Notes: generated by a model not told the origin, from the letters alone. Counted from the stretch's first letter, positions 11,346-24,483 are shown. The stretch is 64,000 nt of DNA from Sialis fuliginosa (GCA_961205875.1 OY540821.1:8680001-8744000); one strand, 5' to 3'. Numbers and translations are program-made.

Positions 11346-12297
11346 GCGTACCCGATTTTTGAAATTTTTATAATTACTATTTTTCAAAACCACTTGAATT
11401 AAAAAAGGTGTTAAAAATGAAAAAAAAGCTAACCGTCAGCATTTTGGGAAAAAATAAATTGAAAAAAAAAACAGCTACATTCATATAAATATTGATAAAT
11501 TGTTTTTTTTCCGATAACCATCCCAAAATTTCGATGGGACAATGGAGAAAAATATTTTGTTTAGTCGTTTTGTAAATTTTTAATATTTTTCAATAAAAAT
11601 TAATATTGAATAAGTTGAATATATAGATACTTAATAAAATGTCCCGTATCCGATCCTAAAATAATTAGTTATACCTGGGAAAAAAATTCCCAAACATTGA
11701 CCTCTCAGATTGGCTTTCCCCTTAAATTCATCCTGTATATTCTCCAAACCACAAATTTGAATAACTATCAATAAATGGTAAGTTATCCATGCAAATAACA
11801 TATAATAGCTACATTAAATTGGATGATGTATTTATGAATCCATTATTTTAATAGCTATGGGATATTAATTTATGATTGCGCATATAAATTAACATATGAC
11901 GAAATGGTTTCGTTTGCAGACCAATTTGCATAGTTTATTGATAAAGTGCAATATCATTTATGGTTGTCTAGACCAGTGTTTCCAAACAGTTACTTCTTAA
12001 CGATATGATATATTATCTGTCTTAGCTTTCTTGCTATTGAAGCATTTGACCTATATCTAATCTTGAAATTTGGCATAATTATAGTAAAATAGTTTTTGAT
12101 GCTTTTTGAGTAAGCTGGTGGGGGGGGGGGGGGGGTAAACACTATAATTTTTATTCGGTATAATGAAATGTTTTAAATATACTCGTTTCTGTGTTACCTG
12201 TATTTCCTGAAACTATTAAATTAGATATAAAATTTAACTAATAAAAAATTAGAAAATCCTACACGAATTATTATTGAACTAAGACATTATCAATATA
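11346..12297. other. AT-rich intergenic with poly-G tract
   Basis: No coding sequence is recognised. A run of 16 G lies at 12120-12135, one of eight or so poly-G/poly-C runs in the window. Confidence 0.6.
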
Positions 12298-12844
12298 TAA
12301 GGTACTAGCACCAGTCTTGGATATGACCCCATTAATGGCTATTTTTTAATTAAATGTACTGAATTAGAAATATTTGTTGATATTTGATTACTACCATCTC
12401 TGAATATTAATCTGTATACATTTAACTGCCTTACAGCGTGATTTGATAACAAAATGGTGGATATTTAAACTAATTATTAGTATAATTTATTTATTAACTA
12501 TTATATTATCATAGCAACTGCTTTACATTGTTTCAAATGTGACGATTCTTTATTTTATATCTTTTGTATCGTAGTACTTATCATTTTGTAATCATTAACA
12601 AGTGTCCATCACTGTGTGATCATTACTTTATTCATTACTGGAGAAGAAAACATAAACAAAATAAAAGGATATAATTTAAAAAACAAACTATAATTGCGGA
12701 CTTTGGTAATTTAATTGATTAAATAAAGAATTACTTGTTTTATTAGTAACATTAGTTCATGAGAATTACAAAAAAGAAGCCCGTCAATCACAAAAACAGT
12801 AAACCTTGCTGTTATACCGACCATAACTGGAGCCAATACCTTAT
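12298..12844 (+). mobile_element. Family A TIR element, full-length copy
   Basis: One of the most complete copies. The left end is TAAGGTACTAGCACCAGTCT and the right end is ACTGGAGCCAATACCTTA. It is flanked by TATA on both sides, compatible with a TA-type target duplication. Internal sequence is non-coding and A/T-rich, with a conserved block CAAACTATAATTGCGGACTT and TTTATTAGTAACATTAGTTC. Size about 545 bp, as in the 18803 and 27238 copies. Confidence 0.85.
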
Positions 12845-14457
12845 ATGCATTTTGCATATAAACACGGAAAGATGTTGAAACTAATCAGCTGCCATTATCA
12901 ATTTTCCTCTTTTTCACGAATTGTTTTTTTCAATAACTGCATAAAATGGATGCAGTTATGTTTGCAATTTTATTCGGGTTATGGTAGAAGCAAATACGTG
13001 CGCGTCAAAATGATTAATCTGACTTTTATTCTAGAAAAATGTTTCTTTTCGAGAGTAAAAGTGGATTGCAGATTTTGTAGAGAGTTTCGTATTTAATACG
13101 GAAAACATAAAGTTAAGAGTAGAACCAAACTAAAAATATTTACTTATAAATCCGCATTAAAATATTTTTTTGTATTATTTTTAACAGAATTATCGATAAT
13201 TTTAGCATATTTTTAATCAATAAAATAAATTGATGCACAAACATTTTATTAAATTTCATTTATATTTTAAAAACTGCAGACTTTCTTCATTTCAACGATA
13301 TTTTTGTTTTTTCAATAACAGTTTCAACACCTTCTCGTGGGAAATAATTCAATAATTTATACCAGAACAACAGAGATTTAAATATTGCTTTTTTCTAAAA
13401 AAAAAAAAAACAAAAAAAACGTATTTGTACATGAAGCAAAATCAACAAAGAATATTTGTTTATTCTACTGAGGTTTTACATAAATAAATAACAATTTCTT
13501 TAAAATAATAATAAAATATTTCTTTTAAATATATATCGCATATATACATATGTATCACTGACAAAAAAAGATGTATGGAGATAAATTAAAAAAATATCGA
13601 AGCATGGAATTATTGCGATCTAAAACCCGGGAGAGATTTAAATAGATTAAAGCGATAACTGTCACGTAGGATGTAGATATATCATTATTAGAAAATTATA
13701 AATGTCCAGCTGTCAAGTACAGTTTGATTTTGTACATTTAACATAAACCAGAAAATTCGGTTGAAGATAATTCAGGAATATTAATGTACGCATACTGTTT
13801 TGACGAATGAGTCAGTGTTTGAGTTCCAGTAAACAAATATATGTATAATATATACATACTTGATCACATCCAGCACAGTGGTACAGAATATGAAATAAAT
13901 GGTCAAACGTTGAAACTTATCTAATTATTATTTTTATACCAAACCAAAACAAAGAGGGTAATGCTCAGTGTGAGAAAGTGTGACTAATAAAAGGGGGGGA
14001 GATAACATGTGACGTCACATTACAAATAATGCCTTGTTAAATATTTAAATTCCATGTGGAACTAATTTAGATCCGTTTGTAAAAGGGAAGCGATAAATTT
14101 AAGTCTAGAAAAAAAGTTCTATAATGATAATGTAGTGGTACATTTTTCATTCAAACTCGAATATCTCAGCACGAAAAAATGCTTTAAACATTCAAAAAAG
14201 GGTATTTCAAAACTTAATAAATGAATTAAAATTTGGCTATCTTAAAATTTCGAAAAAAAAATATCAGACATCTACGTGCAAAATTTTCATAAACTACAAA
14301 AAAGAAATATTATATTTTTTACTCAACTGTATATGGTCATAAAAAAAGTTAAATAAAATTTAATAATATAAAATAATTTATATAATAAATTTAATAGCCT
14401 GTCCAAAAACGATCATATTTTTATTTAACAAACAACAGACAAAAACTATGGTTATGA
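12845..14457. other. AT-rich intergenic, no gene seen
   Basis: Long A/T runs and a poly-A-rich stretch at 13398-13420. The 83-codon frame at 12845-13096 is not protein-like by eye and matches nothing I recognise. Confidence 0.5.
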
Positions 14458-14974
14458 CTTATCAAATACAAATCCCATTTATTTATTCTTGTTTCCGTAT
14501 TTTTTTGATATTTCAACAACACATACAATCAAAGAAGTACAAATTCGACATTACAAAATCATAAAAAACTGTCAAAACCACAGAACGTATTGCCAACTTA
14601 AGAATAATAAAAATGACACTTCCCGCATAGACCAAATTGTCTGTGACAGCTTTTTATGGTTTTGGAATGTCGAATTTTCTTTTCTTTGATTATATGTGTT
14701 GTTAAAATATCAAAAAACACGAAGACAAAGGATTTTTTTGTAATTGATATTCTATTATACATTTATGATATTTGAATACGTCTTCGTGGTGACGTCAATT
14801 CCCGCGCTAACGCTGATTGGTCAAGGAGCTGATGAGACTACCTTGTGTTTATATACCTTGCCCCTAACCATACAAATTGTTAGAGTTTAGACTTACACGT
14901 GTTTCAATAGCAATGCTATCATCATCGGAGTCCTAAAGTGTATTTTTTGGTTAGGGGACTTGTATTTGATAACC
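14458..14974. mobile_element. Composite element with TIRs, foldback core and hammerhead-like motif
   Basis: TTATCAAATACAAATCCC at the left end is mirrored by GGGGACTTGTATTTGATAA at the right end (one mismatch). Inside, 14489-14571 and 14640-14725 form an inverted repeat (TTGATATTTCAACAACACAT and its near complement). The hammerhead-like motif at 14886-14937 lies near the right end, itself between CCCCTAACC at 14869 and GGTTAGGGG at 14953. No coding capacity is seen. The layered inverted repeats suggest a non-autonomous element or nested insertions. Confidence 0.6.
14886..14937 (-). ncRNA. Hammerhead-ribozyme-like motif, core mutated
   Basis: Minus strand order: TTTAGGACT, CCGATGA, hairpin GATAGC-ATT-GCTATT, GAAAC, then ACACGTGT with a following A, then AGTCTAAA. 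TTTAGGACT and AGTCTAAA pair as helix I with one bulged G. ACACGTGT is self-complementary, as expected for a minimal or dimer-forming helix III. The cleavage position would be after GUA. The core reads CCGAUGA instead of CUGAUGA, so it is probably inactive now, and an extra U lies between the core and helix II. Relatives of this design occur in Penelope-like elements; that link is inferred. Confidence 0.5.
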
Positions 14975-16361
14975 TACTATTATCAAAAAACTTTACTTTT
15001 TCCATGACTGTATAATAATATATATATAATAAGGTATTTAATTTTATAAACACTCTACATGTCTACATTACTCTACAAGACAACAGGAAATTTAAAATTG
15101 AAATCATGCACACAGTGGTACTAACATTACAACAACAAAAAATATACAACGCTAGAATTTATTTCACCTGCATGTACAAAAGCATGCATTATTTACATTT
15201 CTATTTTACATTTGCACTATTCCGTTCGTAGAATTGCAACGTTTTCTGCTACGGATTAGATTTATAAACTAAAAAACACGTTTTGAAAAAAAGGGTACTT
15301 GTTTTAAACTTATTTTAGAAACTTCGAAATGGTCTTAAAATTTTCATTACGAGTATATTATCAAATTTTATATAATAAAATTTTTAATTAGTTCGATAAG
15401 TCGTTTAATTTTTACAATATTTTTTGTAAAATATACAAAAAAGATTTATTATAAATATGTGAGGATTAGGGGTAAAAATATCGATCTTTTGAGAAGGGGG
15501 AGGAAGTAGGTTAGTTTAGTTGTTTTTAAATGTGTTAATAAGATCTGGTGATTGTCTAAATAAATTTAAAAATTAAATAGAAAAATATTATTAAAAAAAG
15601 TTTCACGTAAGTTGCCAACAATTTCGATTTAATTATTTTTCTACTGCTATTTGAAAGTTTTCCCTTTGAAAACAACTCCTGTATATATCTCTGTCTGTAG
15701 ACACTGTAACTAAAAAACGATAATACATAAAATAATTTAAAAACAGAAACAGACAAACAGAAAGACAGATTTTGTAAATTTTAGTATTTTTCGAATTATT
15801 TTTGAAACGGTGCAAATTAGAAAGTTATTGAGAAATATTAAAAATATATATGTATAATTAGATTGTATAGGAAAGTTAAATTTTTAATTATTTCTATTAT
15901 ACGTTTATCAAAATCAAATTGGATCGTGTAAACGTCCCTTTCCAACAAAATTCGAATCTGTCAGTTGTGTTTTTTCTTTCTGTTCTTATCCACTGTAAAA
16001 CAATTTCTCGTTTTCTCGTTGATTTGCTTTCGCGGATTCCAACAAAGACAAATAGCTTTTTGATACCGTTTACCAATTTCCTACAGGAATGTTTGGATAA
16101 ATTTGCATACTAAATGAGTTCTCAGTATGTTCTAACATGCCTGTGATTTAAACTATAAAATATATATACATGTAGTTAGATATGTATACCGTCTAGTCTA
16201 GTCGTACAAATACGTTTGTTGTAAATGGAAAAATACTAAAGCTTATATTTACACTACGATTTTGCTTTCTCGCAATATCGAAGATACGAGAAGCTTTGTG
16301 ATTGTTTTAGATTGAGACAATAAAAATGTTCTGCGATTTCAAAATTTTAAATTGATCTTTC
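14975..16361. other. AT-rich intergenic with family J fragment
   Basis: A family J-like piece at 15635-15800 (CTGTCTGTAGACACTGTAAC and GAAACAGACAAACAGAAAGA on the plus strand) is the only repeat I recognise. No gene is seen. Confidence 0.5.
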
Positions 16362-16470
16362 CGTTTCACGTCAAGACAAACACTTTTCGTTCCGTGTCTG
16401 TCTGTCTGTCCGTGTGTCTGTCCCCTGAATTGATGTCACACGCATAACTCGTTAACCACTGATCCGATAA
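16362..16470 (-). repeat. Family K tail, reversed
   Basis: AAACACTTTTCGTTCCGTGT then CTGTCTGTCTGTCC is the reverse complement of the tail of the 3908-4245 copy. It is a short 3'-end fragment. Confidence 0.6.
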
Positions 16471-16627
16471 TATATAATAATTATTAATTTATTTTATTTC
16501 ATAAACTTTACAGTATAAAATGTCACATATTGATCACAAAAGTAAATAATAATTAATTAATAATTACATTTCAAAAAAAATAATAATAAATAAAGTTTTT
16601 AAACACGGTGTTGCGAGTTATCTATAC

Positions 16628-16854
16628 CATAGGTTTCCAACATTTTGAACCTTCTGGGTTGCATAGCATAAACCCAATCGACTAAGGGCCACAGGCCAGA
16701 TTATGCAAAAAAATAAAAACTGAAAACTTTTATTTTTTTTTGGTCGCGCTAATTTCAATTCAGGTTTATTATTATAAGATTATTTTTATTTTTTTTAACT
16801 ATCCGATAAGGACCGCACCAAAGATACTCGTGGGCCGCGGGTTGGACGAACTTG
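16628..16854. mobile_element. hAT-type MITE with exact 8-bp TSD
   Basis: ATCTATAC flanks both sides (16620-16627 and 16855-16862), the 8-bp duplication expected for hAT. The ends CATAGGTTTCCAAC and GTTGGACGAACTTG are imperfect inverted repeats with a decayed hAT consensus. GGGCCGCGG near the right end and GGGCCACAGGCC near the left resemble the subterminal GGCCCG motifs of the elements at 33568 and 44106. At 227 bp it cannot encode a transposase. Confidence 0.75.
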
Positions 16855-16862
16855 ATCTATAC

Positions 16863-17361
16863 AATTTTCTGATTTAAATCCATTTAATGTGTAAAAGCAC
16901 TTTGTTCTTAAGTATTATTTAATTGTTTTTTCAATGCATTTTTAGTAAGGATTTTTAGATACAAAGGTATTTTATTATAAATATTAATAATAGAATTTAA
17001 CGAGCCTTTTTGTATGACCGTCAATGAGTGTTGTGTTATAGTTAAATTATTTTTGTTTCTGGTTTCATAACCGTGGGAAGGTAAATTATTTTAATTATAA
17101 TACATAATATAATTTTAAATGTAACCCAGAAACATTAATAACAATACAGTAAAGTTACACAACATTTATAATTAGGAGACCTTACAATGACAATTTCTAA
17201 TTTTGGTTTTTACGCAATTAACTTCTAAAAATAGTTAATTTACTCCCATTTCTTAATTGTTTCATTTGTTTTATTTCCGGTTCCTATTTGATATATCTTT
17301 TGTTGTAAATTGTTCGCTCATATTTATTCATTTTAGGCAGTCATTTATAATGGAAATAATT
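16863..17361. other. AT-rich intergenic, nothing recognised
   Basis: No ORF, hairpin or known repeat was recognised. Confidence 0.5.
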
Positions 17362-17733
17362 GGTCACGTTCACGACTGACCAAAATACGGAACAACGAGC
17401 TTTGATTGGTTGATTCATGGAATTTCTGGTGGAATGTACTAGAAATTTAAAGAATGTCATTTTTTAAGCGTGTAAGGAAGTGAGAAAGAAGTAACCAGAA
17501 AGAGATAGAAACTAAATAGTGTTCTGGCAGAAACACTCAACGTGAAGTGAACATAAAAGTTCTTTGGTTAACCTGGTCACTAGTTTCTATCTCTTTCTAG
17601 TTACTTCTTTCTCATTTCCTTACACGCTGAAAAAATGACATTATTTTAATTTCTGGTACATTCCACCAGAAATTCCACGAATCAACTAATCAAAGCTCGT
17701 TATTTCGTATTTTGGTCAGACGTGAACGCTCCC
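17362..17733. mobile_element. Foldback MITE, copy 2
   Basis: It begins GGTCACGTTCACGACTGACC and ends with the complement of GGGAGCGTTCACGTCTGACC, so it is the 366-716 element with its slightly different ends exchanged. The arms carry the same GAATTTCTGGTGGAATGTAC and AGCGTGTAAGGAAGTGAG blocks. The arms match closely over ~170 bp. It is non-coding and flanked by ATT on both sides. Confidence 0.85.
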
Positions 17734-18160
17734 ATTATTTATCAGAATTTTTATTTTACAATAATTCTTTGCTTCTGGGTTTCGTAGTCGACCAACAGAA
17801 GTATTACCACTGACCGAATTGTTTTAGTTTCTCAACTTACGTATGTTGTAAAAAAAGGATAAATAAAAAATGTTTAAAATTTTCTAATCTCTCACAAATG
17901 AATAATTTTGTGTATTGGATCAAATTCATATTAAATTTAATTTATTTAAATTAACCTTTCCCTAAAAGCTCTTAATTCTAGTAATTTTAAACGGGTCTTT
18001 CAGAATAATATCATATTTAATCTTATCATCAATAAAAGTGTTTTTTTTTATATGGTATCATTGTATCTAAGTGAAAATCTGGTAAATTAAATTACCAGGA
18101 CCGTATTGATACAATTAAAGCTAACAAAAATTGGTTGTCTTTATAAAACATTAAACATTT
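17734..18160. other. Intergenic, nothing recognised
   Basis: AT-rich, with no coding or repeat signal beyond homopolymers. Confidence 0.5.
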
Positions 18161-18164
18161 AACA

Positions 18165-18315
18165 GTATCACGGATAGTTAATCATCCGTTTGCTAACCGT
18201 GATTAACTTTAATAGTAGATTGTAAAGAGCAAAAAATAACCACCGTTAGTTAATCGTCCGTTTGCTAACCATGGTTAACTTGAATAGTAGATTGTATGAA
18301 GCAAAAAATAACTGA
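18165..18315 (+). repeat. Tandem duplication, ~76-bp unit
   Basis: Two adjacent copies share AGTTAATC(A/G)TCCGTTTGCTAACC, GGTTAACTT, AATAGTAGATTGTA and AGCAAAAAATAAC in the same order. Each contains the mirrored pair GGTTA/TAACC, so the unit may also fold. No function is apparent. Confidence 0.75.
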
Positions 18316-18802
18316 CCTTATCAAGTTTTTATGACTTGTTAAATCAATTGATCTTATAAAGAAAGCAAAAGAGGTATGTATAAAATTTTTACTGCGCAAA
18401 TCTCAATTATTGTTAAAAGCGCCTCTGACATACCCCCTCCCCCACAGTATTGGCATTTCCAGTAGAATTGTCAAAGGATTCCACATCACGTATTCTGGAT
18501 TACACCCGAAATAATTATCAGATGTGGATGCCTGTCTCACTCCGCAGCACTTCCTGTAGATATCTACTCTCCTTATTATTTCATTATGTATGAATTTTGT
18601 CCTCGAACGATTTAATTAAATAATTAAAAACCTGTTTCTCCAATTTCCGTTTCATTAACGCTTCTCTCTTGAAAGTGCGCTTAGAATTGAAATCATCTAT
18701 ACAAAAATTGTTGTCTTACGTTTTATTTCGTTTGAAAATATGCATTCGTAGATTAAATACAAACAAACATCCCTTTAACTGCTTCACCGATTGCGTTAAT
18801 CT

Positions 18803-19339
18803 ATAAAGTGCTGGCACCAGTTGTGGCCGCTTTAAGTGCAAGGTTTACTGTTGTGATTGACGGGCTTCTTTTTTCTAATTCTCATGAACTCATGTTACTA
18901 ATAAAACAAGTAACTCTTTATTTAATCAATTTAATTACCAAATTTTTCAAATATAGTTTGTTTTTTAAATTATAGCCTTTTATTTTTAATAAAATAAAAC
19001 CAATAATGAGCACGTAGTGATGGGCACTTGCTAATGATTACAAAATGATAAGTACTACGACACAAAAGATATAAAAGAAAGAATCATCAAATTTGAAACA
19101 ATACAAAGCAATTTCTATGATAATACAATAACTAATAAATAAATTATACTAATAATTAGTTTAAATGTCCACTATTTTGACATCTATTGGCCGATTTTCA
19201 TCAAATCACGCTGTAAGGTAGGTAAATGTATATAGATTAATATTCAGAAATGGTAGTAATCAAATATCAACAAATATTTAATTTAATTAAAAAATAGCCA
19301 TTACTGGGGTCATATACAAGACTGGTACCAGTACCTTAT
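18803..19339 (-). mobile_element. Family A TIR element, reversed
   Basis: The left edge ATAAAGTGCTGGCACCAGTT and right edge ACTGGTACCAGTACCTTAT are inverted repeats. Internal blocks are the reverse complement of the 12298 copy, for example GAACTCATGTTACTAATAAA. CTATA flanks both sides. Confidence 0.85.
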
Positions 19340-19343
19340 CTAT

Positions 19344-19420
19344 ACATAGTATAAAACAAAGTCCCTCGCCGCATCTGTCTGTCTGTCTGTCTGTACACGA
19401 TTAATACTACTATATGTCAA
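19344..19420 (+). repeat. Dispersed repeat start with (CTGT)n
   Basis: ATAGTATAAAACAAAGTCCC followed by GCCGCATCTGTCTGTCTGTC is a sequence type I recognise as widespread in insect intergenic DNA. Only about 75 bp is clear. It directly abuts the family A element. Confidence 0.45.
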
Positions 19421-22086
19421 GTTTTATATACATTTGTGTAAAATATTTCAATATTAGTACGGCATTTCCTTAGACAGGGAAAGATATAGGATTCATAACA
19501 TACTACCTAACATTGTTACCAGTGTGCTCCGTAAAAATGTGCTTCGTAAAGTCGGTGGCATATTGTTCAGATCGTAAAATAAATATATATCTTTTTTAGA
19601 ATCATAAAATTAACTAATAATAAATATTTTATATTGTCTTTAAAAGTATTTAGACGTCTATTTGGAACCATCATCTTTCTTGCAAATAAAATAAATTCAA
19701 TTTTAATATATTATAACCTAACGGACGTCTATGGGGTGTATACATATACATACATTGAAAATGGCATTTGGAAAAATTAAATTTTTGGAACATTTTCGTA
19801 TAATGTATTATTACGAATCCATATACTTTCCTAATCTAATTTTTCCACTTTTTCAGTCTATGACAACATGTTCACATTTAAAAAATTGTACTCTCCCCCT
19901 CCTCCCCACCCGCCATCAAAATCTAGCTTAATTATATTTCCTTCCATTTAAAAACGACACATTTATTTTTTTTATTAAAAAATATTAATTAACGTTACAT
20001 CTATTTAAATATTATTTCATTTACTTACAGAATCTAATTTGAGTTATACCCCCCCCCCCCCTCTATACAAATATTTATTACTTTTTCCATTTCAAAACTA
20101 CACAGTAACTATTATTTGTATTGAAATATTGAAATTGACGTTTAAATTAATTAAAGAAAATATTAATTATTATTACGTCTAGTAAAATTACATTATACAA
20201 AATAAAATTCAATTTCGGTTATTTATTAATATTTTATTTAAAATAAAGCAATTTCAATTTTAAGTACAGGTTTTTTTTTATTTCATCGTTTACACAATAT
20301 TTTACAAGACGTTATTATATGATGTGTATTACGTCTTGTTTTGAATAAAGTACGTTTCATTGTCGTCGAAAAAAAAACAAACATAAATGTCATTTAATTA
20401 AAATTTGTCTAGACAAAAATGTGTGTTGCCGGATTTAAATATTTGTACCTATGTTGATATACTGGTGGTAACATAACGTGTATTTGATGTTTTCACACGT
20501 CATGATGGGTCAAAAATATTGATTTTGGGATTAATTTAATTAAAATCAAAAATAGTGTATGCCATGCATGCCAAAAAGTTGACATGTTATTCAAAACTCT
20601 TTATTTTTTCTTCATTAAAAAACATCTACTAAGTTATTTATTTAATAAAAGAATATTTTACCACAAAACTTTATTAATAGAAAATTTAATGCTCTACAAA
20701 AAATATCACATAAAATTTTCTCGTAACATGCGTCGTTCTTGATATATTTTGAAAATAAAGATAATTTTCGGTTACCAGCACCTCCACCATCATTCACAAA
20801 ACGTTAAAAATCTGTTCAGTGGTTCATGAGTTATACGTGCAACAAAGATTCACGGGACAGACACGCAGATAGATAGACAGGAACTGTCATATCAAAATTA
20901 TGATGAATCATTTAAAATAAAAAACATGGAAATCAAATTAATTAAATTTTTGGTACGTTCTGAAACTAATAAAAATGTGACCTAACTTATATTCTATGGA
21001 AAATATACCAATTTCGATCTAAATATTCATGAATAGTTATATTTTTATTTTTTAATATATACGTAAAGCATAAAATAATTTATGATATACATATTTAATA
21101 AATTCACAAAATTTTAAATGAAAATTACTATTCATGGTGATAAATTTTATCAATGTATGTAATTTAATACACTTTCATTTTAATTTATGGTTCAAAAATT
21201 GCTAACAAAGTATTTATATAATAGAAAAACGAGATTTCAATTTTCAGTTGTAATTTTTTATTAATTTAATTTAAAATCATCATAACTGATCTTGAAACTG
21301 TACGTTTCAATAGAGGTGCTGTGTAATTTAATATTTATTTTAAATACATAGATATTTTGCATTGCTGATAATTTAAGAATTTATTTTAAATCATAAAAAA
21401 AATAATAGATGCAATATTTACAAAAAAAAATATTGTTTTTAAAATGCGTTAGTAGAACATAATAAATGAAAGAAGACTATTATTTACATGCCAGTGTGTT
21501 ATTATCAGAGCTGAAATAACTCGAGATAATATATGTAAGTCCATTTTACCATAATTGCAAATCTTTAAATGTTACTACGTTTTTTCTAAAAATATTTTTA
21601 TCTTCGATTCTATCTGAGATAGGCTTTAACCCTCGGAGAATATATGTTTCCTAATATCGCGCTACGTACCTTTTTTATGCTTATTGAACTTTTTTGTCCT
21701 TTGTCAAGATAAACAAGAGGTCAGTATAGAAATTTTCAATGAAAATCTCTATCTTATGTTATATAAATTTTAAAATAAAAAATCAGCACATCTTTCTAAA
21801 AATAAAATTATTATGTGTTGCAGTTGTCAATTTTTTCATCAATTTTTGAGTGTTATTTGACGATATTATATACTTTTTGCAGCAAAAAATACAGACATTT
21901 TTGACAGTGATAATAATATCGTGCCAGAGGATAAAATTGTTACAATGAATTTAGATATACTTTATGTGACTGATTAATCGAAGAAGAAAAAAATTATTAT
22001 GTAGTGTATATTATTTAAAATCATTGTATTTATATTTGTTCAATACTAATTTCTTAATAAAATGTGGTTTACAGATTTAATACAGT
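19421..22086. other. AT-rich desert, no gene seen
   Basis: It holds a 13-C run at 20049-20061 and a dispersed-repeat tail near 20820-20885 (GTGGTTCATGAGTTATACGT, GGGACAGACACGCAGATAGA). Otherwise only A/T-rich low-complexity sequence. A 66-codon frame at 19731 has no recognisable features. Confidence 0.55.
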
Positions 22087-22133
22087 AACACGCTTTGTAG
22101 TGTGTTAATTAAGTACACACTACAAAGCGTGTT
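22087..22133. repeat. Perfect 19-bp hairpin with 9-nt loop
   Basis: AACACGCTTTGTAGTGTGT (22087-22105) is exactly complementary to ACACACTACAAAGCGTGTT (22115-22133). The next 120 bp contain further ACAC/GTGT mirrored pairs (CACACCATAAAGTGTG, ACACACTTAGGTGTGT). It may be a foldback element core or a regulatory hairpin. Confidence 0.85.
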
Positions 22134-23952
22134 CAAAAAACGTGTTAAAACTACACACCATAAAGTGTGTTTATAAAAGAACACACCAAAAAGGGATTAA
22201 AAATGACTACAAGAAAATGACACACTTAGGTGTGTCAAAATAACACACTTACCAGTACGGTTATTTTTTATCCAGAGAAAAGGCTTAGCTTTCTAAATCC
22301 GCCCTTGAATTTTTTTACGATAGTTGCTTTGATTCAAAATAACTCGGTCAAAAATGGTCGTACAGTGATATAAAAAAAAGCAAATTGAAGAGTAAAGTCC
22401 AATCTACAAAGATCATTTATTAGATTTAATAAAACAATTATTATGGCCCAAAAAGTTCTCAAAGTTTATATAATTTTTGTATTTATTTTTTTGCAATTTT
22501 TGTCGATAGCAAAAAAAAATAGGAGTCAGAGAGTGTATGTAAGAAAACAATAAGTAACACAAAATTGTATAATTTAGTAAATCTATTGTAAAAATATTAA
22601 TTATAGAAAAATTCGTAATTTACATCTTCAATTTGTAAAATTCGAGACTTGAGTTAGAAAAACCTATGCTATATTTTGACGTTGTGTGCTCCGGCCCTGA
22701 TTCTATTAAATAATATATGAACAACATCTCCACATGACGTTATTGTGCCCATTACCTTTAACACGATCTTTTAGTGGCCCTACCTGAATTGAGATGAACA
22801 TTGAAATCTGCAATACTATTATTTTTTATGTCAACATTTACAACGTTTTTCTATCACGACCGTGTAAAACATTACAAATAATATACGTTTGCAAATTTGT
22901 AATGTATATAAAGATTTGTTTAAACATCATTTACGATATTTTATTTTATATAATAGATTTTGGCATATGTTCATATGAAAGAACATAAAAAAATCTACAA
23001 TTAAAAAAAGTTAAATTTACCCTACGATGTTTTCTCATTAATTTTTTTTTAAATGGCCCCGATTGTGGGCGTAAAAATCATTACTTTTTTTTTTATTTCA
23101 TCACGTACATATATATAACATAAAAATACATTTTTCCTCTTATTTTCGTAAAAATCCTTTCATTTTTACGTTAATTATTGCATTATTAGTGATAAAAAAA
23201 GTTTTTCGACATTTTTTTTATTTTTGAGATTAGAATGCGTTTGGAAAATAACGCTACCTCTGCAGTTCTATAGTCTAGTAACTTACAAGTATTTTATTAT
23301 ATTTTTTATTTTCCTGCGACCTATAGAACCGGAGATATTTCAAAAACAGTGTAGCGTTCACTCGAAATGTATCAAAAATGCACAATTATGCAACGCACAT
23401 GGCTGATTTTCCTAACTTTTTCGATTTTCACTCATCTTCGAACTTATAAAGAAAAAATCCAAAAAAATCCAACTTCCCGAATGCATCACTTCAAAATGCT
23501 ATTTTCCCTCTACTATATAAATAAAGAGTTATGGACTTAGTGATAAAAAGTTTCTTAGCTAATTATGGTCATAACTTTTAAGTTCTCTTTTTTATGACGC
23601 CCAACTTCCCAGATAGAATGTTTTATTTGTATATACAGGATGCGGCAAAAGTCCCTTTAAGTTTTACTCATAAGGTTTTCCTACAAGCATTTAAATTTTG
23701 AATATTTCATACATTAGATTTTGATCATTGCATCGAGATTGGCATTGCTTTTGACACAGACTATACAACCTTAATTGGTATATTTTATATATGCCAAATG
23801 TGAACAATTGAATTCTTTCCATGGAGTTTTCCATTACCTTTTTCGTTTTCAACTGCTCTGTACATTTTGTGACATGTCGACGTACAAATTTTCCTTTAAA
23901 AAACCTCACAAGAAAAGTGGGTGATTCTAATATCTTATAATAATTATAAAAA
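22134..23952. other. Intergenic, no gene seen
   Basis: Mostly A/T-rich. The 60-72 codon frames have no recognisable domain. Confidence 0.5.
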
Positions 23953-24165
23953 TACTAGCTGTTACTCATGACCTCGTCTACATAGAAATTGCATTTTTTT
24001 ATCTAATTAATTTTTAGATACAAAGTAGCCTATGTCTTTTCTTAGAATGGAAACTATCTCCCTGCTAAGAAATTTCATCAAGATCGGTTTAGCCGTGAAC
24101 AGGTAACAAACAGACAGAGAAACGACAGTTATTTTCGCATTTATAATATCAGTATGGATACAAAA
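23953..24165 (+). repeat. SINE/LINE-tail repeat (ACTAGCTGTTAC type)
   Basis: ACTAGCTGTTACTCATGACC, AAAGTAGCCTATGTCTTTTC, TCAAGATCGGTTTAGCCGTG and CAAACAGACAGAGAAACGAC occur in the order of a repeat widespread in insects, ending TTCGCATTTATAATATCAGT. A reversed relative is at 45440-45615. It is non-coding. Confidence 0.7.
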
Positions 24166-24483
24166 GTTTTCATAATTTACTCACCCTGGTTCATTTTTAA
24201 ATAATAAAGACATACCAAGCAAAAATATTCGCGTCTGCAACAAAGTCATTCAAAATATATCCATAATATAATAATATAAATTCCATTTAGTTTATTTAAA
24301 TAAGTATATTATCATTCCAAACATATAGACACCTTGTATTATTCAAATATTCATAGTAGGTTCGACGAAAATCGATTTTGAATATTCCTTGTGAGGCGGG
24401 CGGGGGTAACCCCGGAAAGCAAACAGGAAACTGTGAATTGGTTAACTGAATATACCAATATTGAACATATTCTTAACTGATAT

